A stretch of 64,000 bases of DNA from Roseburia sp. 499 (GCF_001940225.2 NZ_CP135164.1:3317826-3381825); one strand, 5' to 3'; counted from the stretch's first letter, positions 1 to 8,046 are shown. The notes: a model not told the origin generated them from the letters alone. Numbers and translations: made by a program.

Positions 1-2
1 AA

Positions 3-200
3 AGAATAATAGCAAATATTCCATTAGAAAGGATACTTATTGAAAGTGATGCTCCGTTTACGAAAGGACTTGAAAAGAATTATTCAATAAAGTTTATGGA
101 TGATATTTATCGATTTATATCTGAAACAAGAAATATTGATGAAGAAGAATTAGGAATAATTCTAAAAAACAACTTTAGAACTATTTTAACACAAGCGTGA
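3..200 (+). CDS. TatD-family metal-dependent hydrolase, C-terminal fragment (cut by window edge)
   Basis: The last 65 codons of an open frame entering from the left edge. The stretch RIIANIPLERILIESDAPFT matches the conserved C-terminal part of TatD-family nucleases and hydrolases, where the Asp of the ESDAP segment is a metal-site residue. The gene ends at TGA 198-200. TatD proteins are housekeeping 3'-5' nucleases, but they also occur as the fourth subunit (QatD) of the QatABCD anti-phage system, so this could be defence cargo or flanking chromosome. Which of the two cannot be decided without upstream sequence. Family assignment is good; role is open. Confidence 0.75.
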   Translation, partial: RIIANIPLERILIESDAPFTKGLEKNYSIKFMDDIYRFISETRNIDEEELGIILKNNFRTILTQA

Positions 201-374
201 TATATGTTGATATTGAATATGTTTACTGTAGGGATGGCTGTGCTAAGCTATTCCTAAATGCGGAAGGCTCCGATTTTCAGGCAATAATGCTTGAGAGTTA
301 GAGCCTTTTCTTTGTGCCTTCAAAGCGCAGCCATGGGTTCCTGCAGTCAACATATGAGAGTTGATAGTAGCTTT

Positions 375-389
375 TGGTCAAGTTGACCA
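375..389. promoter_or_regulatory. 15-bp palindrome TGGTCAAGTTGACCA, copy 1
   Basis: Perfect 7-bp arms around one central base. The same 15 bases, with identical flanks on both sides, recur at 2459-2473 at the end of the ribbon-helix-helix gene. A repeated palindrome at both ends of the first genes suggests an operator or relaxosome binding site, perhaps for the protein at 2166-2495. The function is inferred. Confidence 0.5.
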
Positions 390-624
390 GAGGTTGTCTA
401 TATTGGGGTTTTAGGGTGGATACCCTATAGCACGCGACATAGGAGCGTGGTTTTTCTGCCGATAGTTTATGCAACTATAGGCGTATCCTGTTATTCTTTG
501 TTAGTATTGCAGATCACAAGGGGTGTGGGATAACCACAAGGTGCTTGAGGTGGCTTATTTACTAGGGTTAAGAGCCTTAAGGGTCTTGAGGAGACGAAAA
601 TTTAATAATAGCAATGAGTTTTAG

Positions 625-675
625 ATACCATCAAGGTTGTTGTGAAAATCACAAGGGGCTTGGTGGTATTTTTTT
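625..675 (+). terminator. Intrinsic terminator or attenuator ahead of the first operon
   Basis: ATACCATCAAG (625-635) pairs with CTTGGTGGTAT (659-669) and is followed by a run of T to 675. An inner TTGTG/CACAA stem extends the hairpin. Its place inside the leader, just before the first 30-bp motif, suggests transcription is either stopped or attenuated here and restarted downstream. Confidence 0.65.
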
Positions 676-685
676 GCCCTATTTT

Positions 686-715
686 CTGTAATCACGATTT
701 TCAGGCTCCAAGTAC
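686..715 (+). repeat. 30-bp intergenic motif, copy 1
   Basis: First of six near-identical copies (others at 3195, 4256, 8047, 17349 and 26343). It begins CTGTAATCACGATTTTC and ends CAGGCTCCAAGTAC. It lies 30 bases upstream of the ATG at 746 and about 10 bases after a terminator T-run. All copies share the + orientation. It could be a promoter, an activator site or an RNA processing or antitermination element; the sequence alone does not say which. Confidence 0.85.
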
Positions 716-745
716 TTATTAGAGGTCAAGGAAAGGAGTGCTTAG

Positions 746-2176
746 ATGGAAGAGAAATTAACGACTCTCGAAAAATATGGATACATATACCATATGGTGG
801 GAATGAATCCAATCACCAGAAAAGAATTACGTGAAAAGATCAAAAAGGATAGTCCTAAAATGTCAGAAACGACATTGAAGAAATATTCTGATGCTCCGTT
901 TGATGGGGCATATCCAATGTTTGTAGTGAAAGAAGACAAAGCGACTTTGGATATAACAGCTTTTCGTAGTTTTATTGAGGAACTGTGTAAGTATGTTGGA
1001 ACAGATGCAGCTGTTCTGTTTACTGGCCCAGCTCCTGCACCTGGAGGACGAAAGGGTGACAATCCGCAGATTGCGAAGGTTCCAAATAAAGCAGAAAATC
1101 CGCAGATTCTTATTGAGCGCAAGAAGAACACAGAACTGTCAAAGCAGATTGCAGATTTAGAGAAACAGATTGAGGAGCTGCGTTTAGTAAATCAGAAAAT
1201 TGTAGCAGATAGCGTGCTCGCAAATATGAGTAAGGAAATAAATATTTCGACAGTTAGAGTATTTGGAAAAGCGGTTGAAGAAGATATTTTTCTCCATAAT
1301 GTGTCTGATGTTTTAGGAGAAGTCAGAGACGTAAGTAAAGTTGGAGGCATTAGACAAAGCTTTTATGTTAAAGATTCAGATAAAACAAAAGAGCTTACCG
1401 TACAGAATGTAAGGTCGAAGGTGGCAGAGATTTTATTTAGAAGTAAATTCTTTGAAAAGCTTTTCCATGATTCCTGTGCTTATGAAAAGAAAGTAAGTGG
1501 CAAGGTTGATATTACAGCCACGCAGATGGATGCAAATAGAAGAAAGTCAATAGAACTGCTTCTTTCGGATGATAAGTTAAGCAATAGGGCAAAGCTTGCA
1601 TTGTATGCCGGGTGGCATGAATATCACGGAACTGAAATGGAAGATTTACTTAATTATGCTGGTGATCATTGTTTAGATGCAAATTATGTTATCAGACTTT
1701 TGGAGAAACCGGATGTAGCAAACAATTATCAAAATGTCAGAGGGTTTTTACGTCAGGCTTGTAAAGCAAGCGAAGCAAGAATGAAACGAGAAGCTGCGAA
1801 GGAACTTATCGCAGGGGAGTGGTTTGTAATCGCAGAGTACAATGGCAAGCCTTGCAGATTTCAGATGTTTCCGGTAGAGGAATTACTTTATTTTGAAAAG
1901 CTTCTTAGAAAAGGGTTATATCCTAAAGCAGTTCTTGAAATAGACAAATTGCTTGGAACATATAAAAAGTCAGCATTTGTAGATGCAGATCCTGAGAAGG
2001 AACTTGTGGTTAGAAGTGTCGGCTATATGGATTTGGATGCGGAGTATTATGCAGAAGCTTCTAAGATGATTCATCAATATGAAAAAATGAGTGGAATTGA
2101 TGCCAATGTTCCTATTGAAGAGGATGGCAGCTCTGATGATTTTAAGGAATATGAGGAGGGAAGCCATGGCGAATAA
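746..2176 (+). CDS. Unknown protein heading the mobilization operon
   Basis: A 476-residue protein I cannot assign to a family. The start is supported by GGAAAGGAG upstream. The N-terminal 100 residues are compact and mixed, followed by a proline-rich linker (about 93-105) and a charged helical, possibly coiled-coil segment (about 120-155). The remainder is a soluble alpha/beta domain with no visible catalytic motif, signal peptide or membrane segment. The acidic C-terminus overlaps the next gene by 11 bases, so the two are probably co-translated. Position next to a MobC-like protein and ahead of a relaxase suggests a DNA-transfer or regulatory role, but this rests on context only. Confidence 0.75.
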   Translation: MEEKLTTLEKYGYIYHMVGMNPITRKELREKIKKDSPKMSETTLKKYSDAPFDGAYPMFVVKEDKATLDITAFRSFIEELCKYVGTDAAVLFTGPAPAPGGRKGDNPQIAKVPNKAENPQILIERKKNTELSKQIADLEKQIEELRLVNQKIVADSVLANMSKEINISTVRVFGKAVEEDIFLHNVSDVLGEVRDVSKVGGIRQSFYVKDSDKTKELTVQNVRSKVAEILFRSKFFEKLFHDSCAYEKKVSGKVDITATQMDANRRKSIELLLSDDKLSNRAKLALYAGWHEYHGTEMEDLLNYAGDHCLDANYVIRLLEKPDVANNYQNVRGFLRQACKASEARMKREAAKELIAGEWFVIAEYNGKPCRFQMFPVEELLYFEKLLRKGLYPKAVLEIDKLLGTYKKSAFVDADPEKELVVRSVGYMDLDAEYYAEASKMIHQYEKMSGIDANVPIEEDGSSDDFKEYEEGSHGE

Positions 2177-2495
2177 TAAGAGATTGTTTTTGTCACTATC
2201 AGAGGAAGATGTGGCGAGACTTGATGTGTTAAGAACGGAGCTTGGTATGAACCGCTCACAATATATTCGGTATGTATTGTCAGGTCAGAAAAAGAAACTT
2301 GTACCTTCAATGCAATACAAGGATGCAATAGGAAAGCTTTCAAGTATTGATTTGTCACTTAGGGTTATTGCACTTAATGAGAGTTTGGCGGAAGAGGACA
2401 GGCTTGCAATATATAGCGAGCTTGATGAGATAAAGAAAATATTTGGACAAGTAGCCTTTGGTCAAGTTGACCAGAAGCTGTCATCGGAGGTTTAG
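2166..2495 (+). CDS. Ribbon-helix-helix protein, MobC-like relaxosome accessory
   Basis: A 109-residue protein. The ATG at 2166 is chosen because GGAGGG sits just upstream; a longer frame from 2091 only shadows the preceding gene. The N-terminus (KRLFLSLSEEDVARLD, then LGMNRSQYIRYVL) has the beta-strand plus two-helix pattern of ribbon-helix-helix DNA-binding proteins such as MobC-type relaxosome accessories. A helical tail follows. Such proteins bind origin-of-transfer DNA or act as repressors. The palindrome TGGTCAAGTTGACCA lies at the 3' end of this gene and again in the leader, making it a plausible binding site. Confidence 0.7.
   Translation: MANNKRLFLSLSEEDVARLDVLRTELGMNRSQYIRYVLSGQKKKLVPSMQYKDAIGKLSSIDLSLRVIALNESLAEEDRLAIYSELDEIKKIFGQVAFGQVDQKLSSEV
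2459..2473. promoter_or_regulatory. 15-bp palindrome TGGTCAAGTTGACCA, copy 2
   Basis: Identical to the palindrome at 375-389, including bases on both flanks. It lies within the last codons of the ribbon-helix-helix gene. In-frame conservation inside a coding region suggests that the DNA site, not only the peptide, is selected. Confidence 0.5.
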
Positions 2496-2717
2496 ATGGA
2501 CGAAGTAGAATTTGATGTAAAGGAATTATTTCATTTTATGAATACACATACGGATGAATTTTTTATTCGTGTTCGATTTGACGAGGGAGGAGGATTATGT
2601 GGAGAAACAGATAGATGTAGTAGCGGTGAGATTAGTGAAGGATGGGACGATTATGAGTCCGAAGCCGATTACGATGCCTATAGATGTGGTGGAACTTCTT
2701 GGGGAGCATATGTGTGA
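2496..2717 (+). CDS. Small unknown acidic protein overlapping radC
   Basis: A possible 73-residue protein whose ATG follows the previous stop directly and has GGAGG a few bases upstream. The first 35 residues (FDVKELFHFMNTHTDEFFI and following) look like a genuine small helical protein. The last 40 residues are read from DNA that also encodes RadC in another frame. The true functional part may be only the N-terminus. No known domain is seen. Confidence 0.45.
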   Translation: MDEVEFDVKELFHFMNTHTDEFFIRVRFDEGGGLCGETDRCSSGEISEGWDDYESEADYDAYRCGGTSWGAYV

Positions 2718-3159
2718 GCTTGATAGGGAAGTGGTCTGCGTAATCAATTTGCGCTCTGATGGAACTCCTGTTAATTGTAATTTTGTAAGCATGGGAGCTG
2801 TTGATGAATGTGTGGCACATCCAAGGGAAATATTAAAGAGCTGTATTTTGACTAACGCAGCGTCTATGATCATGCTTCATAATCATCCTTCGGGAAAGCT
2901 TAATCCTAGCAAATGGGATACTATGATTACCGATAGGATGCTTAAGGTAGGAGAGCTTATAGGTATTCCACTTAGGGATCATATTATTGTAGGTGGAGAT
3001 AATCATTCTTACTTTAGCTTCCGTGAAAAGGGGCTTATGGAATTTGAACATGTGAAGCTGGAAGAGGATTATCTGAAAATTGAAAAGGAAAGATTTGCTG
3101 TGGCAGAAGCTGGTGCGGAAGAAATAGCTGCACCTGTAAGAAGGAAGCGTAGCAGATAG
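2599..3159 (+). CDS. radC: RadC-like JAB-domain protein
   Basis: A 186-residue RadC/JAB-family protein. The GTG at 2599 is chosen because GGAGGAGG ends five bases upstream; a longer frame from 2554 lies in the overlapping small gene. The metal-binding JAMM motif is intact: His94, His96 and Asp107 in LHNHPSGKLNPSKWD. RadC-like proteins are common in conjugative elements and genomic islands; the once-proposed DNA repair role is not established, and a protease-like or DNA-processing function is guessed from the fold. The basic tail RRKRSR is also found at the end of the ArdC-like neighbour, a local habit in this operon. Confidence 0.85.
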   Translation: MEKQIDVVAVRLVKDGTIMSPKPITMPIDVVELLGEHMCELDREVVCVINLRSDGTPVNCNFVSMGAVDECVAHPREILKSCILTNAASMIMLHNHPSGKLNPSKWDTMITDRMLKVGELIGIPLRDHIIVGGDNHSYFSFREKGLMEFEHVKLEEDYLKIEKERFAVAEAGAEEIAAPVRRKRSR

Positions 3160-3163
3160 AAAG

Positions 3164-3194
3164 TAGCTCGGAGAGAAATCTTCGGGCTATTTTT
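3164..3194 (+). terminator. Intrinsic terminator after radC
   Basis: TAGCTCGGAGA (3164-3174) pairs with TCTTCGGGCTA (3179-3189) over a short GAAA loop and runs into TTTTT. The T-run abuts copy 2 of the 30-bp motif. Confidence 0.75.
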
Positions 3195-3224
3195 CTGTAA
3201 TTACGAATTTTAGGCTCCAAGTAC
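3195..3224 (+). repeat. 30-bp intergenic motif, copy 2
   Basis: The most divergent copy, with TTACGAATTTTAGG in the middle, but the 3' part AGGCTCCAAGTAC is unchanged. It follows directly on a terminator and lies 45 bases before the TTG start of the ArdC-like gene. Confidence 0.85.
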
Positions 3225-3269
3225 ATAGTGTAGATATTTTCTAACACTTAGGGAAAGGAGGTAGAGGCT

Positions 3270-4241
3270 TTGAAAAAACCAAAGGTTAGTAGAGAGGAAA
3301 AGATGAGTCTGATTCAGGAAAAGTTGGAAACAGGAGTTAGAGAGATTTTTGAATCTGAAAAGTACCGAGAGTACATAAGGACAATGGCTAAGTTTCCAAA
3401 TTACAGCATCAATAACTGCATTTTGATAGCATCGCAAAGACCAGATGCTTCTTATGTATGTGGCTATAAAACTTGGCAGACAGAATTTAATCGAACTGTG
3501 AATCGTAATGAATCTGGAATTATGATTATTGCTCCTGTGAAATATAAGGCTGATGTTGAAGAACCTGTATATGATGAGAATTCTCATCCTGTAATTGGTG
3601 AAGATGGAAAGCAGAAAATGGAAAAGGTATCAAAGGAATTCCAAGGATTTCGACCGGCATATGTTTTCGATGTGGAGCAGACAAGTGGGGAACCGTTACC
3701 ATCATTAGTGCACTTACTTCAAGGTGGTGTAAGAGACTTTGAAATGATTAAGGAGGCGCTGATTGCCATTAGTCCTGTTCCAGTAACATTTGAAGCAATA
3801 AGTAGTGGGGCAAATGGATTTTATAGTCCTAGTGAAAAGCGAATTGTTGTTAAAGATGATTTACCGGAATTGCAGACGATTAAAACTCTAATTCATGAGA
3901 TTGCTCATGCGGAGCTTGGACATGGAAGCGAAGAGGACAAGTTTGATCGGAAAACCAAAGAGGTCCAGGCTGAGTCGGTTGCTTTTTGGGTAGCGGCTAT
4001 GATTGGTGACGATGGCGGACTTGACACATCTGAATATTCATTTGGGTATATATCCGGGTGGAGTAAGGATAAGGAAGTTTCTGAATTAAAGGAAAGTTTG
4101 AATTTGATAAAAGAGACAGCAGACCGTATCTCATCAAATTTGGGAAGCAAGCTTGAAGAACTGCAAAAGGAGCTGCAGACAGAAGTAAAAGAAGAAATAA
4201 CGGAATCATCTGCAGAAGTAAAAAGAAAAAAATCCAGATAA
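3270..4241 (+). CDS. ArdC-like anti-restriction protein with zinc metallopeptidase motif
   Basis: A 323-residue protein starting with TTG, placed eight bases after AAAGGAGG. The N-terminal half resembles the ssDNA-binding domain of ArdC-family proteins (YSINNCILIASQRPDASYVCGYKTWQ region). The C-terminal half holds a zincin motif, His209-Glu-Ile-Ala-His213 in LIHEIAHAELGH. ArdC-type proteins protect incoming transferred DNA from restriction enzymes, which fits a gene expressed early after conjugation. It has its own upstream 30-bp motif, so it may be transcribed separately from radC. It ends with the basic tail KRKKSR. Confidence 0.8.
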   Translation: MKKPKVSREEKMSLIQEKLETGVREIFESEKYREYIRTMAKFPNYSINNCILIASQRPDASYVCGYKTWQTEFNRTVNRNESGIMIIAPVKYKADVEEPVYDENSHPVIGEDGKQKMEKVSKEFQGFRPAYVFDVEQTSGEPLPSLVHLLQGGVRDFEMIKEALIAISPVPVTFEAISSGANGFYSPSEKRIVVKDDLPELQTIKTLIHEIAHAELGHGSEEDKFDRKTKEVQAESVAFWVAAMIGDDGGLDTSEYSFGYISGWSKDKEVSELKESLNLIKETADRISSNLGSKLEELQKELQTEVKEEITESSAEVKRKKSR

Positions 4242-4255
4242 ATTTTTAAAAATTT

Positions 4256-4285
4256 CTGTAATCACGATTTTGAGGCTCCAAGTAC
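4256..4285 (+). repeat. 30-bp intergenic motif, copy 3
   Basis: Differs from the commonest form by one base (GATTTTGAGG for GATTTTCAGG). It lies 50 bases upstream of the small gene at 4336 and follows an AT-rich stretch after the ArdC-like stop. Confidence 0.85.
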
Positions 4286-4335
4286 TAAGTGTAAGGATAA
4301 CAATCCAACAAATAAGCGAAAGGAGAATAAAGATT

Positions 4336-4476
4336 ATGGATTATGTATCTAACGGCAATGTAGTCATTGCAAAAGAGAGCAGATCAGATAAGGCAGGAAC
4401 ACTTCTTGCATATGATATGTATCTCGCAAAAAACAGAAAAGGCAGTAAGAGAAAGGAGAAGGAAAGACATGCTTAA
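4336..4476 (+). CDS. Small basic protein, unknown
   Basis: A 46-residue product ending in a lysine- and arginine-rich tail (KNRKGSKRKEKERHA). The ATG at 4336 has AAAGGAG upstream, and the gene overlaps the next by eight bases, suggesting translational coupling. No domain is recognised. It may act mainly as a leader for the following gene. Confidence 0.55.
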   Translation: MDYVSNGNVVIAKESRSDKAGTLLAYDMYLAKNRKGSKRKEKERHA

Positions 4477-5503
4477 TTTTCAGGAATTTCAGGAGTATGT
4501 AGAGATGAACCTCAAGGAGGTTTTATCAGAAGAGTACCAGGATGCAGTCGTATCATTAAATGAGGTAACCAAGAACAATGGTACAGTTCTTCATGCGGTT
4601 ACAGTAAGACCGGAGGATTCAAATATTGCTCCAAACATTTATCTTGATGGATACTTCAAGAAGTATGAGGAAGGGGCAGATATTGATATCGTAATGGGTG
4701 AAATCGGCAGAGTTGCTATGGACAACATGAGAGCACCGGAAGAGTTTGCTTCTATTGGAAGAGACTTTCAGAATTTTGATTTTGTAAAGGACAAGATCAT
4801 TATGGTAGCTGTTAATGCGGAGAGAAACAGAGATTTACTTGCAGGTGCACCTCATCAGTGCAGAGAGGATCTTGCTCTTATTTATAAGGTCATGATTGGA
4901 GACAACAAAGATGGTATCGCAACAATTACCATTAAGAATGAACATATGGCAATGTGGGGCGTAACCACAGAAACAATTCATGACTTAGCAATGGAGAATA
5001 CAAAAGAGATTCTTCCTGTAACTATTCAGTCTATGAATGAGGTTATGAGAGAGATGTTTGCGAAGGATGGAATGCCGGATGAGATTGCAGAGGCAATGTT
5101 TGCAGATATGCCTGCGAACCAGCAGATGTATGTGATTTCAAATGCCTCAAAGGTAAATGGTGCAGCTTCTATGTTCTATGAGGATGCATTATCAGGTCTT
5201 GCAGACAGAATTGGAACGGATCTATTTATTCTACCATCATCTGTGCATGAGTGCATTGCAGTATCTACTGATATGGGAACACCGGAATCACTTGCTGAAA
5301 TGGTTCAGGAAGTAAACGGAACTCAGGTTAATTTGGAAGAGCAGTTGTCGGATCATGTGTATCGTTTTGATGCAAAGGCGAAGACGATTTCACTTGCAGA
5401 TACAACTATGGAACAGTTAGAAGCAAAGGTTTCTGAAAACACTCAGGAATATGATGTTTCACAGTCACAGACTGAGGGTTCTCGCCCTCGTCATCACAGA
5501 TAA
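4469..5503 (+). CDS. DUF5688-like protein
   Basis: A 344-residue soluble protein. The ATG at 4469 (MLNFQEFQEYVEMNLKEVL) is preferred over the longer frame from 4367, which overlaps the small gene. The sequence resembles DUF5688 proteins found in clostridial mobile elements: an N-terminal helical region, the NGTVLHAVTVRPED and APNIYLDGYFKKYEEG segments, and a C-terminal half with a VHECIAVS segment. No catalytic function is known to me. The end of the protein is polar and low in complexity, with several histidines (RPRHHR). It lies in an operon with SpoVG proteins. Confidence 0.7.
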   Translation: MLNFQEFQEYVEMNLKEVLSEEYQDAVVSLNEVTKNNGTVLHAVTVRPEDSNIAPNIYLDGYFKKYEEGADIDIVMGEIGRVAMDNMRAPEEFASIGRDFQNFDFVKDKIIMVAVNAERNRDLLAGAPHQCREDLALIYKVMIGDNKDGIATITIKNEHMAMWGVTTETIHDLAMENTKEILPVTIQSMNEVMREMFAKDGMPDEIAEAMFADMPANQQMYVISNASKVNGAASMFYEDALSGLADRIGTDLFILPSSVHECIAVSTDMGTPESLAEMVQEVNGTQVNLEEQLSDHVYRFDAKAKTISLADTTMEQLEAKVSENTQEYDVSQSQTEGSRPRHHR

Positions 5504-5517
5504 GGAAGGAGATTATT

Positions 5518-5877
5518 ATGCAGGTATCGGAAGTAAGATTAAATCTGTTAAAAACAGATACAGCTGTAAAGGCGATTGGTAGTTTTGCACTTGATGGTGC
5601 ATTTGCAGTAAGGGGAGTTCGTGTAATGGAAGATAAGAATGGTCACAATTTTGTGGCTTTTCCTTCCAGGGAAAAACAGGACGGAAGCTATGAGGACATT
5701 GCGTTTCCTCTAAGCAAGGAGTTATATGCATCCATCACAGGAGCGATTATTGATGAGTATAAGCAACAGGTGGAAAAGCAGGAGCAGGCACAGAATCAGG
5801 AGGCTTCGAAGGAAGCGACCCAGACAGAGGCAGAGAGCGCAGCTGCACCTGCTCCGAAGAAAGGCAAAAGCAGATAA
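5518..5877 (+). CDS. spoVG: SpoVG-family regulator, first of two
   Basis: A 119-residue protein whose first 80 residues are a SpoVG domain (MQVSEVRL, then the FVAFPSR and DIAFPL segments). SpoVG proteins are small DNA- and RNA-binding regulators in Firmicutes. The last 35 residues form a Gln/Glu/Ala-rich tail ending KKGKSR, absent from the second copy. GGAAGGAG precedes the ATG. The gene lies 12 bases before its paralogue. An element-borne copy may adjust host or transfer gene expression; this is inferred. Confidence 0.9.
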   Translation: MQVSEVRLNLLKTDTAVKAIGSFALDGAFAVRGVRVMEDKNGHNFVAFPSREKQDGSYEDIAFPLSKELYASITGAIIDEYKQQVEKQEQAQNQEASKEATQTEAESAAAPAPKKGKSR

Positions 5878-5889
5878 GGAGGGTGTTTC

Positions 5890-6144
5890 GTGCAGGTAAC
5901 AGAGGTTAGACTTACAAAGGCTCCAAGCGAAGATAGTTGTTTGGCATATGGCAGTTTTACTTTGGATGGGGATTTTGTAGTCTGTGGAATAAGAGTCTTA
6001 AAGACAAAGGACGGAAATCTCTTTGTAGGCTATCCGTCAAAGCAAAATAGCAGAGGGGAATATAAGGATGTTTGTTTCCCGATGGCTAGAGCACTTAGAG
6101 AGGATATTTCTTTAAGAGTCCTTGAAGAGTATGAAAAATTATAA
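5890..6144 (+). CDS. spoVG: SpoVG-family regulator, second of two
   Basis: An 84-residue SpoVG domain starting at GTG 5890 after AGGAGGG. It keeps the MQVTEVRL start and the FVGYPSKQ and DVCFPM segments, and lacks the low-complexity tail of the first copy. The pair looks like a tandem duplication followed by divergence, perhaps giving heterodimers. The product is acidic at its end and has no other domain. Confidence 0.9.
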   Translation: MQVTEVRLTKAPSEDSCLAYGSFTLDGDFVVCGIRVLKTKDGNLFVGYPSKQNSRGEYKDVCFPMARALREDISLRVLEEYEKL

Positions 6145-6191
6145 GTAGTGTATTGGTTAAAATGTTCATGTTTAATTACCTCCCGATTGTG

Positions 6192-6211
6192 GCCGTCCAG
6201 AAATGGGCGGC
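6192..6211 (+). other. GC-rich hairpin before the relaxase gene
   Basis: GCCGTCC and GGGCGGC pair around AGAAAT, with a weak T-rich tail. It lies 27 bases before the relaxase start. It may be a weak terminator, a translation control hairpin or part of the nic region. Confidence 0.35.
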
Positions 6212-6238
6212 TGCTTTCATATAGAGAAAGGATGGTTT

Positions 6239-8044
6239 ATGGCAGAAGGAATTGTAGTAAAGATATGGAATGTTAGCGCAAATAGTAGTACGAGGTCTGG
6301 TGCATCACAGATTCAAAGTTCGATTGCATATATTGAAAACCCCGAAAAAGTTGGTGTGAGGATAGGGGATAACACTGGAACGCAAGTTGGAAATGAATTG
6401 TCATATGTGATGAACGATATGAAAACCTTGGATGGTTTATATGTTGGTTGCAGACACATCTCAAATATAAAAAATGCTACAGAGGAAATGATGCAAATCA
6501 AGGAGTTTTATGGAAAGCTTGATGGTCGAGTGGCAACACATGGAGTGATTTCATTAGATGAGAGTGAATCGAATCCAAAGAATGCCGGTAAGTTGATGCT
6601 TTTGTTAGACGAACTTATGCAGAAGGTATTTCCTGATAATCAGGTGGTATATGCGGTTCATACGAATACAGAGAATCTGCATATCCATTTTATATTGAAT
6701 ACGGTAGGTCTTGACGGAAAAAAGATTCATATGGATAAGAATTTTATGAAAGAGATTCTTGAGGCAAATCTTAATGACTTGGCGGAAAAATATGGATTCA
6801 CTCCTAATGAAAAGTGGCAGAAGAAAAAAGAGCCGGAAACAATACCTCTTGTGCAAAGGAAGATTTTGCTTAGGGGGTTGATTGATAATGCTATAGAGCA
6901 AACAGATGATTTTGCTGCATTTATTGCATATTTAAGAGCGGATGGATTGACAGTAAATGTGGGTAAGAATCTGTCGCTTCAAATGGAAGGTATGAGTCAT
7001 GCTATGCGAACAGGTCAGCTTGGAAGCAATTATACCATTGAGGGGATATGCAGTCGTCTTGCTTCAAAGTTAGATCCTCTGGTATGGAAGTCTGTTTCTG
7101 AGCAGTCGCATTATATCTCAGAGAGAGAAATGCTTTTATTTACACCAAATAAGATGAAAAATTATGCAGATATGGAGAAGGATGAAAAGACAGATGCAGT
7201 GAGATTATTAAAGCTTGGCAGAAATCCGTGGGTCGAAGCAAGGTCAGATAATTGGCAGATAGAAAGGATGGGTAAAGAACTAAATAAAATCGGATATGTA
7301 TATGAACTAGTACATTTTTATTCCAGGGGAGCTGACAATACGGATGCTGCCATGAAAGCTATTATTGAAAAGCGAAAGATTTTGGCAGAAGAGCGTAAAG
7401 AGATACGGGCTAATCTTAAAGCTTATAAGCCTATTATTTCTATTTATGAAGAAATGAAAAAGTATATGCTTCGTGCTTATTTATATGATGCATATGGCAG
7501 GACGGAGTACATTGATGATTTTCAGAATTACATGCAGCTGTCCGACAGGCTTATAAAAATATATGGTAAGTCGGTGGAAGAGGTGGCGGATTATATTGCA
7601 GACCAGAAAGCGCAGCTTTTATATGCCAAGGCGCAGGATGCTGAACTAAATGAGCAATACAAGGTTATTAGAAAATATGTTGATGAAAAGAGATTTCTTG
7701 TTGACGAAATGGGACTCTCTTTCTTTAAGGCAGTTGGTCATAGTGAGGCAAAAAAAGATGCAAGAGAATATGGTGTATTTGCCAGTGATATTAAATATAT
7801 AACTGCGAAGGATATAGAGGATGTCATTGTCAGAGTAGTGACTACTCCGGACGTTATTGATGGTAAGAATACCGTCACAACGACTGTAACTGTTATGACA
7901 AATGATGAGAAAACTATCAAAGAAATATCCTCAAGGGATATGGATGCAAAGGCATTTAATGATGCTTTATTTGAATTATCAAGTGAATATGGTTTAAGAG
8001 ATTGCCAGACACATAGAAAAAATATCAGAAAAAATGTGCTGTAA
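6239..8044 (+). CDS. Relaxase/mobilization nuclease (MobP-like)
   Basis: A 601-residue relaxase of the Pfam Relaxase type, which nicks the origin of transfer and pilots the single strand to the recipient. The histidine triad is visible as His141, His148 and His150 in HTNTENLHIHF, and a likely catalytic Tyr lies in the N-terminal 70 residues. The ATG at 6239 has AAAGGA six bases upstream; a frame from 6203 is longer but its extra residues are unlike the family. The C-terminal 350 residues are helical and charged, probably for DNA or coupling-protein contact. It is the last gene before the transfer apparatus. Confidence 0.85.
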   Translation: MAEGIVVKIWNVSANSSTRSGASQIQSSIAYIENPEKVGVRIGDNTGTQVGNELSYVMNDMKTLDGLYVGCRHISNIKNATEEMMQIKEFYGKLDGRVATHGVISLDESESNPKNAGKLMLLLDELMQKVFPDNQVVYAVHTNTENLHIHFILNTVGLDGKKIHMDKNFMKEILEANLNDLAEKYGFTPNEKWQKKKEPETIPLVQRKILLRGLIDNAIEQTDDFAAFIAYLRADGLTVNVGKNLSLQMEGMSHAMRTGQLGSNYTIEGICSRLASKLDPLVWKSVSEQSHYISEREMLLFTPNKMKNYADMEKDEKTDAVRLLKLGRNPWVEARSDNWQIERMGKELNKIGYVYELVHFYSRGADNTDAAMKAIIEKRKILAEERKEIRANLKAYKPIISIYEEMKKYMLRAYLYDAYGRTEYIDDFQNYMQLSDRLIKIYGKSVEEVADYIADQKAQLLYAKAQDAELNEQYKVIRKYVDEKRFLVDEMGLSFFKAVGHSEAKKDAREYGVFASDIKYITAKDIEDVIVRVVTTPDVIDGKNTVTTTVTVMTNDEKTIKEISSRDMDAKAFNDALFELSSEYGLRDCQTHRKNIRKNVL

Positions 8045-8046
8045 AT

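Larger units (their letters stand above)
201..745 (+). other. Structured non-coding leader upstream of the mobilization and transfer genes
   Basis: A 545-base stretch without a credible open frame but dense in symmetry. TGGCTGTGCT near 236 can pair with AGCGCAGCCA near 324, enclosing about 80 bases. A 15-bp palindrome lies at 375-389. AAGAGCCTTAAGGGTCTT near 570 is an imperfect palindrome. Three imperfect direct repeats of the type ACACAAGGKGCTTG occur near 514, 535 and 650. An intrinsic terminator (625-675) and the first copy of the 30-bp motif close the region. An origin of transfer, a regulatory leader RNA or both are possible; none is proven. Confidence 0.55.

Noticed and set aside
742..1131. 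Minus-strand frame opposite the first large gene
   Set aside because: No ribosome binding site and antisense to a well-supported gene; many similar minus-strand frames across the window were dropped for the same reason.
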